Shown here one piece after another: positions 8,691 through 16,243 of a stretch of 64,000 bases of DNA. The notes beneath the pieces were generated by a model. That model had not been told where the DNA came from, did no database searches, and saw only the letters and a program-made list of their open reading frames with translations. This stretch comes from Lysobacteraceae bacterium (lineage in GTDB: Bacteria > Pseudomonadota > Gammaproteobacteria > Xanthomonadales > Xanthomonadaceae), in the NCBI GenBank assembly GCA_003241895.1, contig QBLY01000009.1:1-64000 (forward strand). The letters are read 5' to 3'. Position 1 is the first letter of the stretch, and each line of letters opens with the position of its first letter. Both the position numbers and the translations under genes were made by a program.

Positions 8691-9181
8691 TGCCCGTGCT
8701 GCCGGTCGGCACCCGCCGCCGCCTGATGAAGCACCCGCTGGGCTGGGTGGCTGCCGGGTTCGGCGCCGGGTTTTCGCCGCGCGCGCCGGGCACGGTGGGC
8801 AGCCTGGTGGCGCTGCTGCCGTGGTGGTTCTTCCTGCGCGACCTGCCGCTGCCGATGTACCTGGCGGTGCTGGCGGTGGGCTTTGGCGTTGGCGTGTGGG
8901 CCTCGCACTGGGCCATCCGTGAAACGAAGATCGAAGACCCGTCGCTGGTGGTCTGGGACGAGTACATCGGCATGTGGATCGCGCTGCTGATGGCCCCGGC
9001 AGGCTGGGCCTGGGTGCTGGCGGCATTTGCGCTGTTCCGCCTTTTCGATATCTGGAAACCCTGGCCGGTGAGCTGGGCCGACCAGAAGCTGCACGGCGGT
9101 TTCGGCGCCATGCTCGACGACGTCATCGCCGGGCTTTATGCGCTGGGCGTGCTGCAGCTGGCCGCGTGGTGGCTGCGCTGA
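8690..9181 (+). CDS. pgpA: Phosphatidylglycerophosphatase A
   Basis: Membrane phosphatase that dephosphorylates phosphatidylglycerol phosphate in phospholipid synthesis. 163 residues with about three to four hydrophobic segments. The family motifs GFSPRAPGTVGS near the N-terminus, VWDEYIGMW in the middle and the C-terminal DDVIAGLYA are present. The start at 8690 reuses the A of the thiL TGA. It is the last gene of the rib operon; a short hairpin lies downstream at 9204-9226. Confidence 0.95.
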   Translation: MPVLPVGTRRRLMKHPLGWVAAGFGAGFSPRAPGTVGSLVALLPWWFFLRDLPLPMYLAVLAVGFGVGVWASHWAIRETKIEDPSLVVWDEYIGMWIALLMAPAGWAWVLAAFALFRLFDIWKPWPVSWADQKLHGGFGAMLDDVIAGLYALGVLQLAAWWLR

Positions 9182-9359
9182 TCGTTCCGTAGGAAGATTC
9201 GGACGCCGCGCCGACTTCGCGCGGCGCCGGCGTTCGGGTCTGACGGTGTTGCATGCCCTTGTCTCAGGCGTTTTCGCCGCGCCTGCCGACGGCCCCGGCG
9301 TCACGCCGATGCTCCCATGGCCTTGCCTGCACTCCGCAGGCCAACAAGGGAGAAACACC
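9182..9359 (+). promoter_or_regulatory. Leader region of the small-peptide locus
   Basis: 178 bp between pgpA and the first small peptide gene. CGCCGCGC at 9204-9211 pairs with GCGCGGCG at 9219-9226, a possible 3' end of the rib operon but without a T-run. Near the peptide gene, CCTTG+CCTGC (9321-9330) can pair with GCAGG (9336-9340) and CAAGG (9345-9349) around a small bulge. This folds over part of the AAGGGAG ribosome-binding site (9346-9352). No convincing promoter hexamers were found. Confidence 0.4.
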
Positions 9360-9539
9360 ATGAGGGCATTGACCCTGCACGAGCACGCCGCGGTGAGCGG
9401 CGGCGAAGGAATCATCGGCACCATCGCGCTGATCGCGGTGGCCGGCTGGATCTGGCAGAACCGCGAAGCGCTCAACCAGATCGCCCAGACCGCCTCGATG
9501 AAGCTGTCCGACCTCGACGCCGAATGCGGCCGTCCGTAA
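9360..9539 (+). CDS. Double-glycine-leader peptide 1 (bacteriocin-like precursor)
   Basis: A 59-residue peptide. Residues 1-15 form a canonical double-glycine leader: L4 (-12), E8 (-8), V12 (-4) and G14-G15 (-2/-1), the signal cut by the C39 peptidase domain of peptide ABC exporters. The putative mature peptide (16-59) starts with a glycine-containing hydrophobic segment (about 17-32) followed by an amphipathic stretch ending in CGRP. AAGGGAG lies 7 nt before the ATG. Residues 32-59 are paralogous to the third peptide. Class II bacteriocin-like or signalling peptide is an inference; no exporter gene is in the window. Confidence 0.72.
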   Translation: MRALTLHEHAAVSGGEGIIGTIALIAVAGWIWQNREALNQIAQTASMKLSDLDAECGRP

Positions 9540-9556
9540 CCCACCTGGAGAACGAT

Positions 9557-9742
9557 ATGCGAAACCTCGATTCCGCTGAACTCAAGTGCGTCGCCGGTGG
9601 CGACAGCGTCGATACCAACCTCGGCAACGGCGCCGGCTACGTCCTGCACGGCGTCACGTCGCAGGAAGCCCAGGCCCTTGGAATGCTTTCGCCCGCAGGC
9701 TGGTTCATTGGCGCGGTGCTGCATTACGCCACCACGCATTGA
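9557..9742 (+). CDS. Double-glycine-leader peptide 2 (bacteriocin-like precursor)
   Basis: A 61-residue peptide whose first 15 residues match peptide 1 at M1, R2, L4, E8, V12, G14 and G15, and also have the canonical leucine at -7. The putative mature part (16-61) is glycine-rich at its start (NLGNGAGYVLHG) and has a hydrophobic C-terminal segment with a GWFIG (GxxxG) motif, a feature of two-peptide bacteriocins. It is unrelated in sequence to the core of peptide 1. TGGAG lies 6 nt before the ATG, and only 17 nt separate it from peptide 1, so the two are co-transcribed. Confidence 0.72.
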   Translation: MRNLDSAELKCVAGGDSVDTNLGNGAGYVLHGVTSQEAQALGMLSPAGWFIGAVLHYATTH

Positions 9743-9746
9743 TCTG

Positions 9747-9784
9747 TCCGTTCCCGCCGGCGAGACGTCGCTGGTGGGAACGGA
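9747..9784 (+). promoter_or_regulatory. 17-bp hairpin between peptide genes 2 and 3
   Basis: TCCGTTCCC (9747-9755) is perfectly complementary to GGGAACGGA (9776-9784), and the pairing continues inward through eight more positions (two G-U) to a GACG loop. No T-run follows, so it is more likely an RNA-stabilising or partial-termination element that sets the ratio of the upstream pair to the downstream gene. Confidence 0.55.
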
Positions 9785-9814
9785 TCCAACCCGATCCATC
9801 ACAAGGAGTCGACC

Positions 9815-9982
9815 ATGCCCACGCCCCTTCAAATGCCGTCGTGGCAGTCCCTGCGGCCGCTGCTGATGCTGCTGCTGCTGTTCGCCGTCTGGAGCGAGCG
9901 CGACGCCCTGCAGGCGATTGCCGACGCCACCTCCGATTCGCTGTTGCGCCTGGCCGCGGCCTGCGGCGATCCGAACCGCTGA
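9815..9982 (+). CDS. Leaderless small membrane peptide, paralogue of peptide 1
   Basis: A 55-residue peptide with a strong AAGGAG site 6 nt upstream. A leucine-rich hydrophobic stretch (about 13-26) is followed by residues 26-53 that align without gaps to residues 32-59 of peptide 1 at a constant offset of six, with 13 of 28 identical (W, R, A, L, I, A, S, L, L, A, C, G, P). It has no double-glycine leader. A membrane-resident immunity or decoy protein is one possible role; a degenerate third precursor is another. Its stop codon directly abuts the stop of the convergent gene at 9983. Confidence 0.6.
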   Translation: MPTPLQMPSWQSLRPLLMLLLLFAVWSERDALQAIADATSDSLLRLAAACGDPNR

Positions 9983-10597
9983 CTAGCGCGCCGGCCCGGC
10001 CAGCGCCAGCCCGGCCACCGCCTCGCGCAGCGCCGGCACCACCTCGGCGTCAAACCACGGGTTGTGCGCGAACCAGCCCACGTTGCGCGGGCTGGGGTGG
10101 GGCAGGGGGAACACGGCGGGCGCGTAATCGCGCCAGGCCTGCACCGTCTCGGTCAAGGTCTTCTTGCGGCGCTCGCCCAGGAAGTGCGCCTGCGCATACT
10201 GGCCAATGGCCAGCACCAGCTGCACGTCGGGCAGCAGCGGCAGCAGGCGCGGGTGCCAGGTCTGCCGGCATTCCGGGCGCGGCGGCAAATCGCCGCTGGT
10301 GCCGCGGCCGGGGTAGCAAAAACCCATCGGCACGATAGCGATGTTGACCGGGTCGTAGAAGTCGACCTTGTCCAGGCCCAGCCAGCCGCGCAGGCGTACG
10401 CCGCTGGCGTCGTCCCAGGGGATGCCGCTGCCGTGCACCAGCGTGCCCGGCGCCTGGCCGACCACCAGCAGCCTGGCGCTGGTGCTGGCGCGCAGCACCG
10501 GGCGCGGGCCCAGCGGCAGCTGCGCTTCGCACAGGCGGCAGGCGCGGATTTCCACCAGCAGTTTGTCCAGTTCGGTCGGCGCGCGGTTCATGGCCAT
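9983..10597 (-). CDS. Uracil-DNA glycosylase superfamily protein
   Basis: A 204-residue protein of the UDG superfamily, the family that removes deaminated bases from DNA. The first motif appears as VVGQAPG and the second as LPHPSPRN, and cysteines in CRLC, FCYPG and PECRQ suit a [4Fe-4S] cluster as in family 4/5 enzymes. The start is ATG at 10597 (MAMNRAPTELDKLL) or 10591; both fall right after the stop of the upstream oxidase gene, so the pair is translationally linked. The exact UDG subfamily is not certain. Confidence 0.82.
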   Translation of the reverse strand: MAMNRAPTELDKLLVEIRACRLCEAQLPLGPRPVLRASTSARLLVVGQAPGTLVHGSGIPWDDASGVRLRGWLGLDKVDFYDPVNIAIVPMGFCYPGRGTSGDLPPRPECRQTWHPRLLPLLPDVQLVLAIGQYAQAHFLGERRKKTLTETVQAWRDYAPAVFPLPHPSPRNVGWFAHNPWFDAEVVPALREAVAGLALAGPAR

Positions 10598-10598
10598 G

Positions 10599-12056
10599 TC
10601 AGCGCGTGCCGCCTGGCAATGGCGGCAGGCTCGGCACTTCGCGGATGATGCGCGAGGCCTGCCCATTGGCCTCCGGGGGCAGAACTTTCCCGGGGTTGAG
10701 GATGCCGTCGGGGTCGAACTGCGCCTTGATGGCGCGCATCAGCGCCAGCGCCTGCGGGCTCAGCGCGCGCGCCAGCAGTTCGCGCTTCACCAGGCCGATG
10801 CCGTGTTCACCCGACACCTGGCCGTCGAGCGCGATCACGGTGTCGAACACCGCTTCCAGTGCCGCGTCGGCGCGTGCCGCCTGCGCGGCGTCGGCGGGGT
10901 CGTAGAGGATGTTCACGTGCAGGTTGCCGTTGCCCGCATGGCCGAAGCAGACGATGGGAAGCGACTGCGCCGCTGCGATGCCGCGCACTGCCGCCACCAG
11001 CTCCGGGATGCGCGACACCGGCACCACCACGTCTTCATTGATCTTGCCCGGCGCCAGCGTGCGCAGCGCCGGCGACAGCGCCTTGCGTGCGGCCCAGAGT
11101 TTTTCGCGCGTGGCTTCGTCCGGGGCGACGCTCACCTGCAGGCAACCCTCGCCCTGCGCGGCGGCGGACAGCGCGTCCACCGCGTGGGCCAGCATCGCCT
11201 CGTCGCCGTCGGCCTCGATCATCAGCAGCGCGCCGGCGTCGGGCAGGTCGGCGCCGCCCACCTCGCGCGCCAGGCGCACGCAGTGGTCGTCCATGAACTC
11301 AAGCATGGAAGGCGTGACCGGCTGGGCCATGAGGCGCGCGACGGCGGCGGCGGCGCTGTCCACGTCGGCGTACAGCGCGCGCAGGGCGCGGCGATGCGTC
11401 GCCACCGGCGTCAGCCTCAGCGTGGCTTCGACGATCAGCGCCAGCGTGCCTTCCGAGCCGATGAGGAGGCGCGAGAGGTCATAGCCGCTGGCACCCTTGG
11501 TGGTGGGTGCGCCCAAGCGCACCAGTTCGCCGGTGCCAGTGACGGCGGTGAGCGCCAGCACGTTGTCGCGGGTGGCGCCGTACTTCACCGCGCGAGGTCC
11601 GCCGGCGTTGCAGGCCAGGTTGCCGCCGATGCTGCAATAGGCGGCGCTGGTGGGGTCGGGCGGCCAGAACAGGCCGTGCGGCGCCAACGCCGCCTGCAGG
11701 TCGCCGTTGAGCAGGCCCGGCTGCACCACCGCCACGCGGTCGCCGGGACGGATCGCCAGCACGCGGTTCATGCGCTCGAACGACACCACCAGTGCGTCTT
11801 CGCCCGGCACGCTGGCGCCGGTGGTGTTGGTGCCGCGCCCGCGCGCCACCATCGGCAGCTTCGCGGCGCGGCACAGCTTCACGAGGGCCTGCACCTGTTC
11901 GGCCGTGGTCGGCAGCGCCACCGCCAGCGGCAGTCCCTGCAGGCGCGAATTGTCATAGCCGTAAGCCAGCCGTTCCGACGGGTCGGTCAGCAGCCCGCCA
12001 GGGCCCAACAGCGCTCCAAGCGCGTGCAGCATCGACAAGGGCAAGGAGTCCGGCAT
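10599..12056 (-). CDS. FAD-linked oxidase (GlcD/D-lactate dehydrogenase family)
   Basis: A 485-residue flavoprotein of the VAO fold. The N-terminal FAD-binding domain has the RGRGTNTTGASVPG pyrophosphate loop and GGNLACNAGGPR. The C-terminal FAD-oxidase domain has GHAGNGNLHVN and GEHGIGLVKR, the signatures of glycolate oxidase GlcD, D-lactate dehydrogenase and D-2-hydroxyglutarate dehydrogenase. Which 2-hydroxyacid is used cannot be read from the sequence. The start MPDSLPLSM at 12056 is preferred over a 26-residue upstream extension of low-complexity arginine-rich sequence. Confidence 0.88.
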   Translation of the reverse strand: MPDSLPLSMLHALGALLGPGGLLTDPSERLAYGYDNSRLQGLPLAVALPTTAEQVQALVKLCRAAKLPMVARGRGTNTTGASVPGEDALVVSFERMNRVLAIRPGDRVAVVQPGLLNGDLQAALAPHGLFWPPDPTSAAYCSIGGNLACNAGGPRAVKYGATRDNVLALTAVTGTGELVRLGAPTTKGASGYDLSRLLIGSEGTLALIVEATLRLTPVATHRRALRALYADVDSAAAAVARLMAQPVTPSMLEFMDDHCVRLAREVGGADLPDAGALLMIEADGDEAMLAHAVDALSAAAQGEGCLQVSVAPDEATREKLWAARKALSPALRTLAPGKINEDVVVPVSRIPELVAAVRGIAAAQSLPIVCFGHAGNGNLHVNILYDPADAAQAARADAALEAVFDTVIALDGQVSGEHGIGLVKRELLARALSPQALALMRAIKAQFDPDGILNPGKVLPPEANGQASRIIREVPSLPPLPGGTR

Positions 12057-12091
12057 GCGCCGATTGTAGGCTTTGCCGGCCGGTTGGCTCT

Positions 12092-12466
12092 TCACACGTC
12101 CTCGAGCGTGAATGCCCCGCGGATCCACTCGCATTCGGGCGGCTCGCCCTGCGCCGTCACCACGTCGAAGCGGCAGGGCGCGTCGGCCAGCCCGCGCTGG
12201 CCGGCCAGCCAGGCGCGGGCCGCCAGCACGATCCGGCGGCGTTTCCTGTGGTCCACCGAACCGGCGCCGCCGCCGAAGCGGTCGTTGCGGCGGTAGCGCA
12301 CTTCGACGAACACCACCGTGTCGCCGTCGCGCATCACCAGGTCGAGTTCGCCGAAACGGAAGTTGACGTTGCTGGCCAGCGTGCGCAGCCCCTGCGCTTC
12401 GAGCGTAGCGCGGGCGGCCGCTTCGGCCGCCGCGCCGGTTTGCTGTCGGTCAGGGTGTGCCGGCAT
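12092..12466 (-). CDS. yraN: UPF0102 family protein YraN
   Basis: A 124-residue member of the YraN/UPF0102 family, which has an endonuclease-like fold and no settled function. The conserved [12 protein letters not shown] and [10 protein letters not shown] segments carry the acidic and lysine-position residues of the nuclease-like core. It overlaps the end of lpoA by 17 nt and lies immediately downstream of it, the same pairing (yraM-yraN) seen in E. coli and Pseudomonas. Confidence 0.92.
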   Translation of the reverse strand: MPAHPDRQQTGAAAEAAARATLEAQGLRTLASNVNFRFGELDLVMRDGDTVVFVEVRYRRNDRFGGGAGSVDHRKRRRIVLAARAWLAGQRGLADAPCRFDVVTAQGEPPECEWIRGAFTLEDV

Positions 12467-14186
12467 CGGGCGTCAGCGCACCGTCCAGCGCCGGCCGCGA
12501 ACGGCCGCCGCTGAACACCGCCCACGCCGGGCGGCGCTGCACGCCACCGAAGCCGTCCAGCTGCAGCTCGCCGGTGGCGCCGCGCAGCTCCGCGCCCGGG
12601 TCGCTGGCCAGGCGGTCCAGGTTGGCCACCAGCATCCACGCGTCCATGCCGAAGGCGAACAGACGGGCGCCGCCGCCCTGCGCCGAAGGCAGGGTCTGGC
12701 CGATGGTGTCGGGGTCGGGCAGGCTGCCGCGCAGTCCCAGCAGCCAGGGCAGCTCGGGGTATTGGATGCCGTCGAGTTCGGTGTCCATGCGAAGGTTGGC
12801 GCCCGACAGGATGAGCGACGTGGCCACGCGCGGCACGCCGATCAGGCCCGCGGTGTCCATCTGGCTGGACAGCAGGCGCGCCTGCGCGGCCTTGAGGCTC
12901 AGGAACAGCGCGTCGGGACGCGCACCCGACAGCGCGGCCTGCAGCGCCGGCACGTAGTCGGGATTGCCCTCGCTGACCGTCACCTCCTTGAGTACCCGGC
13001 CGCCGCGGGCACCGAGCCGCTCGCGGAAGGCGCCCAGGGCGCGCTGGGCGTTGTCGTCGGCCTGGGTCACCACCAGCACGTTGCGCAGGCCGCGGTCGAG
13101 CAGGCGGTCGGCCGCCGCGGCGCCTTCGTCCTCGGGGGACAGCGCGAACGCCGCGCTGCCGGCCGGCGGCGGCACCGTGCCGCGGTTGAGCGCCACCACC
13201 GGCAGGTCGAGATCGGGAAGCGCAAACAGCGCGTTCACTTCATCGCGGGTGAGCGGGCCCACGAGCATCTGGGCGCCTTCCTCGCGCGCCTTGAGCAAGG
13301 CGCGGCGCACGCCGTCCACGCCAGCGGTGTCGTAAAAGCGGATCTGCGGGCGGCGGCGGTACTCGGCGTAGTAGGCGGCCAGCAGGCCGTCGCGCACGCT
13401 GTGGCCTGCCGCCGCCATCGGGCCGCTCAGCGGCAGCAGGGCCGCCAGCCGCAGCGGCGGGCGGTAGCCGTCACCTTCGGCGGCCGGCCACGCGTCCAGG
13501 CCGGGCGCGGAGGCGCTGCGGTCGTACGGGCGCGGCAGCGGCAGCCCGCGCTGGGTCAGCGCGCGGCCGGCGTACAGGTAAACCGGGTATCCCACCGGCA
13601 CCGTGCTGCTGGCGGAGGCCAGCGTGGCGTCGGGCAACTTCGACAGCAGCGCGTCGATGCGGCGCACGCTGGCGGCGCGCGCATCGCGGTTGAGCGAATC
13701 AAGCCGCCAGGCCAGTTCGCCGGCGGCTTCGAAGGGACGGTTCTGGGCTTCGAAGGCGTCGGCGCGAAGGCCGTGCCAGCGCGCGCGCTGTTCGGCCGGT
13801 ACCGAGCCCCGCGGCTGCCCCAGCAGCGCCAACACTTCGGCGCTGCGGCCGGCGGCGGCCTGGCCGTCGGCGCTTAGCAGGTCGTGCAGCAGCAGGTCGG
13901 CGCCCGCCAGCCGGCGGCGGTTGGATTCGTCCAGGGCCTGGCTGGCCGCGCCCAGGTCGCCGGCGAGGCGGTACTGCTCGGCGGCGTTGATCCAGGCGCG
14001 GTCGCGCGCGGCGCCGCGGCTGGCGTTGGCGGTGGCGGCCCAGGCGCGGGCGGCTTCGCGATGGTTGCCGTCGGCGGCCAGCTGCGCGGCGCTGTCCTGC
14101 TGCACCGTGGCACCGGGCGAAACGGAGACGCTGGCGCAGCCGGTGGCGACGGCAAGGGCCAGCAGCAGGGGAAGGAGTCGCAGCAT
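12450..14186 (-). CDS. lpoA: Penicillin-binding protein activator LpoA (LppC family)
   Basis: Predicted outer-membrane lipoprotein of 578 residues that activates the class A penicillin-binding protein PBP1a. Signal peptide and lipobox VATGC with the lipidated cysteine at 17. A helical TPR-like N-terminal half (about 30-240) is followed by a periplasmic-binding-protein-like C-terminal half (from about 270; [17 protein letters not shown]). The start at 14186 is fixed by the signal peptide; the open frame extends far upstream but antisense to rsmI. Divergent from rsmI, as in E. coli and Pseudomonas. Confidence 0.9.
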   Translation of the reverse strand: MLRLLPLLLALAVATGCASVSVSPGATVQQDSAAQLAADGNHREAARAWAATANASRGAARDRAWINAAEQYRLAGDLGAASQALDESNRRRLAGADLLLHDLLSADGQAAAGRSAEVLALLGQPRGSVPAEQRARWHGLRADAFEAQNRPFEAAGELAWRLDSLNRDARAASVRRIDALLSKLPDATLASASSTVPVGYPVYLYAGRALTQRGLPLPRPYDRSASAPGLDAWPAAEGDGYRPPLRLAALLPLSGPMAAAGHSVRDGLLAAYYAEYRRRPQIRFYDTAGVDGVRRALLKAREEGAQMLVGPLTRDEVNALFALPDLDLPVVALNRGTVPPPAGSAAFALSPEDEGAAAADRLLDRGLRNVLVVTQADDNAQRALGAFRERLGARGGRVLKEVTVSEGNPDYVPALQAALSGARPDALFLSLKAAQARLLSSQMDTAGLIGVPRVATSLILSGANLRMDTELDGIQYPELPWLLGLRGSLPDPDTIGQTLPSAQGGGARLFAFGMDAWMLVANLDRLASDPGAELRGATGELQLDGFGGVQRRPAWAVFSGGRSRPALDGALTPDAGTP

Positions 14187-14249
14187 GGAGAAGGGTCCGG
14201 GTATCGATGCGGTTACGATGATACCCCGGTGCACACGGAGGGCGCGGAC

Positions 14250-15086
14250 ATGGCGGCAACCCAGGCAGGAACGCTTTACGTGGTGGCGACGCCGATCGGC
14301 AACCTGGGCGACCTCACCACCCGGGCCCGCGAAGTGCTGGCCGCCGTGGACGCCATTTGCGCCGAAGACACCCGCCACACCCGCCAGCTGTTGGGCGCCG
14401 TGGGCATCGACCGGCCGCTGCTGGCCGTGCATGACCACAACGAGGGCGAAATCGCCTGGAAACTGGTGGAGCGCCTGAAGGCCGGCGAATGCCTGGCGCT
14501 GGTGTCCGACGCCGGCACGCCGCTGGTCAGCGACCCCGGCTACCGCCTCGTGCGCGAAGTGCGCGCCGCCGGCTTGGCCGTCAGCCCCATCCCGGGCGCC
14601 TGCGCCGCGATTGCCGCGCTTTCGGTGGCGGGCATCCCCAGCGACCGCTTCTGTTTCGAGGGCTTCCTGCCGGCGAAAGCCTCGGGGCGCCGCGAGCGCC
14701 TGGCCGAGCTGGCCAAGGAAACCCGGACGCTGGTTTTCTACGAAAGTTCGCACCGCATCGAGGAAGCCCTCGCAGACTTCGTCGCGGCGTTCGGCGGCGA
14801 ACGCGAAGCGGTACTCGCACGCGAACTGACGAAACTGTTCGAGACGGTGCTCGGCGACACGCTCGAATCCATCGCCGCCAAGGTCGCCGCCGATGCCAAC
14901 CAGCGAAAGGGCGAATTCGTGATCGTGGTGCGCGGCTGCGAAGACGACACCGCTGCGCGCCTGATCGAAGGCCAGCGCCTGTACGCCAAGCTGGCCGAGC
15001 ACCTCAAGCCCTCGGTGGCCGCGCGGCTGGCGGCGGACATCAGCGGGGCGCCGCGCAAGGCGCTTTACGGCGGGGAAGCGGTTTAA
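14250..15086 (+). CDS. rsmI: 16S rRNA 2'-O-ribose C1402 methyltransferase RsmI
   Basis: SAM-dependent methyltransferase (tetrapyrrole-methylase fold) that modifies C1402 in the decoding centre. 278 residues. The N-terminus LYVVATPIGNLGDLT, EDTRHTRQLL and the SDAGTPLVSDPGYRLV loop are diagnostic. ACGGAGG lies about 9 nt before the ATG at 14250. It is followed by rnpB, the conserved order. Confidence 0.96.
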   Translation: MAATQAGTLYVVATPIGNLGDLTTRAREVLAAVDAICAEDTRHTRQLLGAVGIDRPLLAVHDHNEGEIAWKLVERLKAGECLALVSDAGTPLVSDPGYRLVREVRAAGLAVSPIPGACAAIAALSVAGIPSDRFCFEGFLPAKASGRRERLAELAKETRTLVFYESSHRIEEALADFVAAFGGEREAVLARELTKLFETVLGDTLESIAAKVAADANQRKGEFVIVVRGCEDDTAARLIEGQRLYAKLAEHLKPSVAARLAADISGAPRKALYGGEAV

Positions 15087-15113
15087 CCAACAAAGCCTTT
15101 GGCCCCGATGTGC

Positions 15114-15119
15114 GACAAT
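15114..15119 (+). promoter_or_regulatory. Probable -10 element of rnpB
   Basis: GACAAT lies 7 bp before the predicted 5' end of RNase P RNA, the right distance for a transcription start at about 15127. The -35 region (about 15091-15096, CAAAGC) is weak. Confidence 0.45.
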
Positions 15120-15126
15120 CCCGCCC

Positions 15127-15488
15127 GGCGGAGTCGGTCAAGGCAGTCGCGTCGCAGCAATGCGCCGAGGAAAGTCCGGGCTCCATAGAGCAGGGTGCCA
15201 GGTAACCCCTGGGCGGCGTGAGCCGACGGAAAGTGCAACAGAAAACAAACCGCCGAACGGCCCGCAAGGGTGCGTGGTAAGGGTGAAACGGTGGGGTAAG
15301 AGCCCACCGCCCGAGGGGACAACGCCTCGGGGCACGGCAAACCCCACCCGGAGCAAGTCCAAATAGGGGTGCTATGGCATGGCTCGTGCCGCACCCGGGT
15401 TGGATGCTTGATCCCAGCGGTGACGCTGGGGCTAGAGGAATGACTGTCCCAGACAGAACCCGGCTTAATGACCGGCTCCGCCACTTCC
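15127..15488 (+). ncRNA. rnpB: RNase P RNA (type A)
   Basis: Catalytic RNA that matures the 5' ends of tRNAs. The 5' GGCGGAGTCGGTC (15127-15139) pairs with GACCGGCTCCGCC (15470-15482) to form P1. Universal segments are present: GAGGAAAGTCCGGGCTCC near the 5' end, GGTAAGGGTGAAA, CCCACCCGGAGCAAG, and GACAGAACCCGGCTTA near the 3' end. About 360 nt, bacterial type A. The 3' end is approximate. It lies between rsmI and the dcw cluster, as in other gammaproteobacteria. Confidence 0.95.
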
Positions 15489-15706
15489 CTCTGGAACACC
15501 CCTCCGATCTGCGCACTCGCCGGTGATCCGCCCCGGCCGGGCGGTCGTGGCCCGTGGCCAGCCGTGCGCCCGCCGGTTCTGCCAACCGGGTCACGCCTTC
15601 ACATCAAAGCCATGTGAAACAACACTTGCCAAACGCTTCTTAAACAAGACTCTCAAGTATCGCGCAAAGTGTTGATCTGCCTGATGAAATCACCCTGTTT
15701 TTATCC
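15489..15706. other. Non-coding spacer between rnpB and the mraZ promoter
   Basis: No gene is visible. It contains a hairpin CCGCCC/GGGCGG at 15528-15544 without a T-run and an AT-richer stretch from about 15600, unusual for this genome, leading into the mraZ promoter. Confidence 0.5.
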
Positions 15707-15735
15707 TTGACAGCCCCCGGGGGCAGGTCTAACGT
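15707..15735 (+). promoter_or_regulatory. Promoter of the dcw (division and cell wall) cluster
   Basis: A perfect TTGACA -35 (15707-15712), 17-bp spacer and TAACGT -10 (15730-15735) lie about 60 bp before the mraZ ATG. This is the best sigma-70 match in the window. The MraZ repeats begin within the -10 and continue downstream. Confidence 0.75.
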
Positions 15736-15778
15736 GGGCTTCCGAGGGAATTTCGGGTTTTTTGTGGCTTTTAGTGGA
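15734..15778 (+). promoter_or_regulatory. MraZ operator: five repeats at 10-bp spacing
   Basis: GTGGG (15734), GAGGG (15744), a weaker CGGGT (15754), GTGGC (15764) and GTGGA (15774) recur with an exact 10-bp period. MraZ binds tandem GTGGG-type repeats with this spacing in E. coli, where there are three. The array starts in the -10 hexamer, so MraZ binding should repress its own cluster. Confidence 0.75.
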
Positions 15779-15796
15779 TAAGGATTGATCCAGCGC

Positions 15797-16243
15797 ATGT
15801 TCCAGGGCGAAACCGCGATCACGATTGACGACAAGGGCCGTTTGGCGATTCCGACCGCCTACCGCGACCTGGTCGCGCGCGCCTGCGGCAATCGTCTGGT
15901 CGTCACCTACAACCCCTATGAAGCCGGCTGCCTGTGGCTGTATCCGGAAGCGGCTTGGGAAAAGGTCCGCGACCAGGTCAATGCCCTGCCCAACGCAAAG
16001 CGCGTGCATCGCAACCTCCAGCTCAAGCTCGTCGGCGCCGCCACCCACGTGGAGCCCGACGGCAACGGCCGCCTGCTGCTGCCCGCCAGCCACCGCAACG
16101 CGGCGGCGATAGAAAAGAAAGCGGTGCTGCTCGGCATGGGCGGCAAATTCGAATTGTGGAGCGAGCAGGCTCACCTCGCGCAGATCCGTCAAACCATCGG
16201 TGAAGACGAGATCAGCGAGGACATGCTCGACCTCAGGCTGTGA
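15797..16243 (+). CDS. mraZ: Transcriptional regulator MraZ
   Basis: Ring-forming DNA-binding protein, first gene of the division and cell wall cluster and its autoregulator. 148 residues with two SpoVT/AbrB-like repeats; the [13 protein letters not shown] and [13 protein letters not shown] segments are the paired DXXGR motifs. ATG at 15797 gives the standard MFQGETAIT start with AAGGA about 12 nt upstream; TTG at 15785 is a less likely start. It overlaps rsmH by 4 nt. Confidence 0.96.
   Translation: MFQGETAITIDDKGRLAIPTAYRDLVARACGNRLVVTYNPYEAGCLWLYPEAAWEKVRDQVNALPNAKRVHRNLQLKLVGAATHVEPDGNGRLLLPASHRNAAAIEKKAVLLGMGGKFELWSEQAHLAQIRQTIGEDEISEDMLDLRL

Noticed and set aside
9586-10338. A 250-residue + strand frame across the peptide locus
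   Set aside because: It is arginine- and alanine-rich, out of frame with the ribosome-binding sites, and crosses the DNA-glycosylase-family gene on the other strand.
14187-15002. Upstream extension of lpoA
   Set aside because: It is antisense to rsmI, and the lipoprotein signal peptide fixes the start at 14186.
15734-15778. Short tandem array that could suggest a CRISPR-like repeat
   Set aside because: The repeats are 4-5 bp at 10-bp spacing and match the MraZ operator; no CRISPR array or cas gene is in the window.
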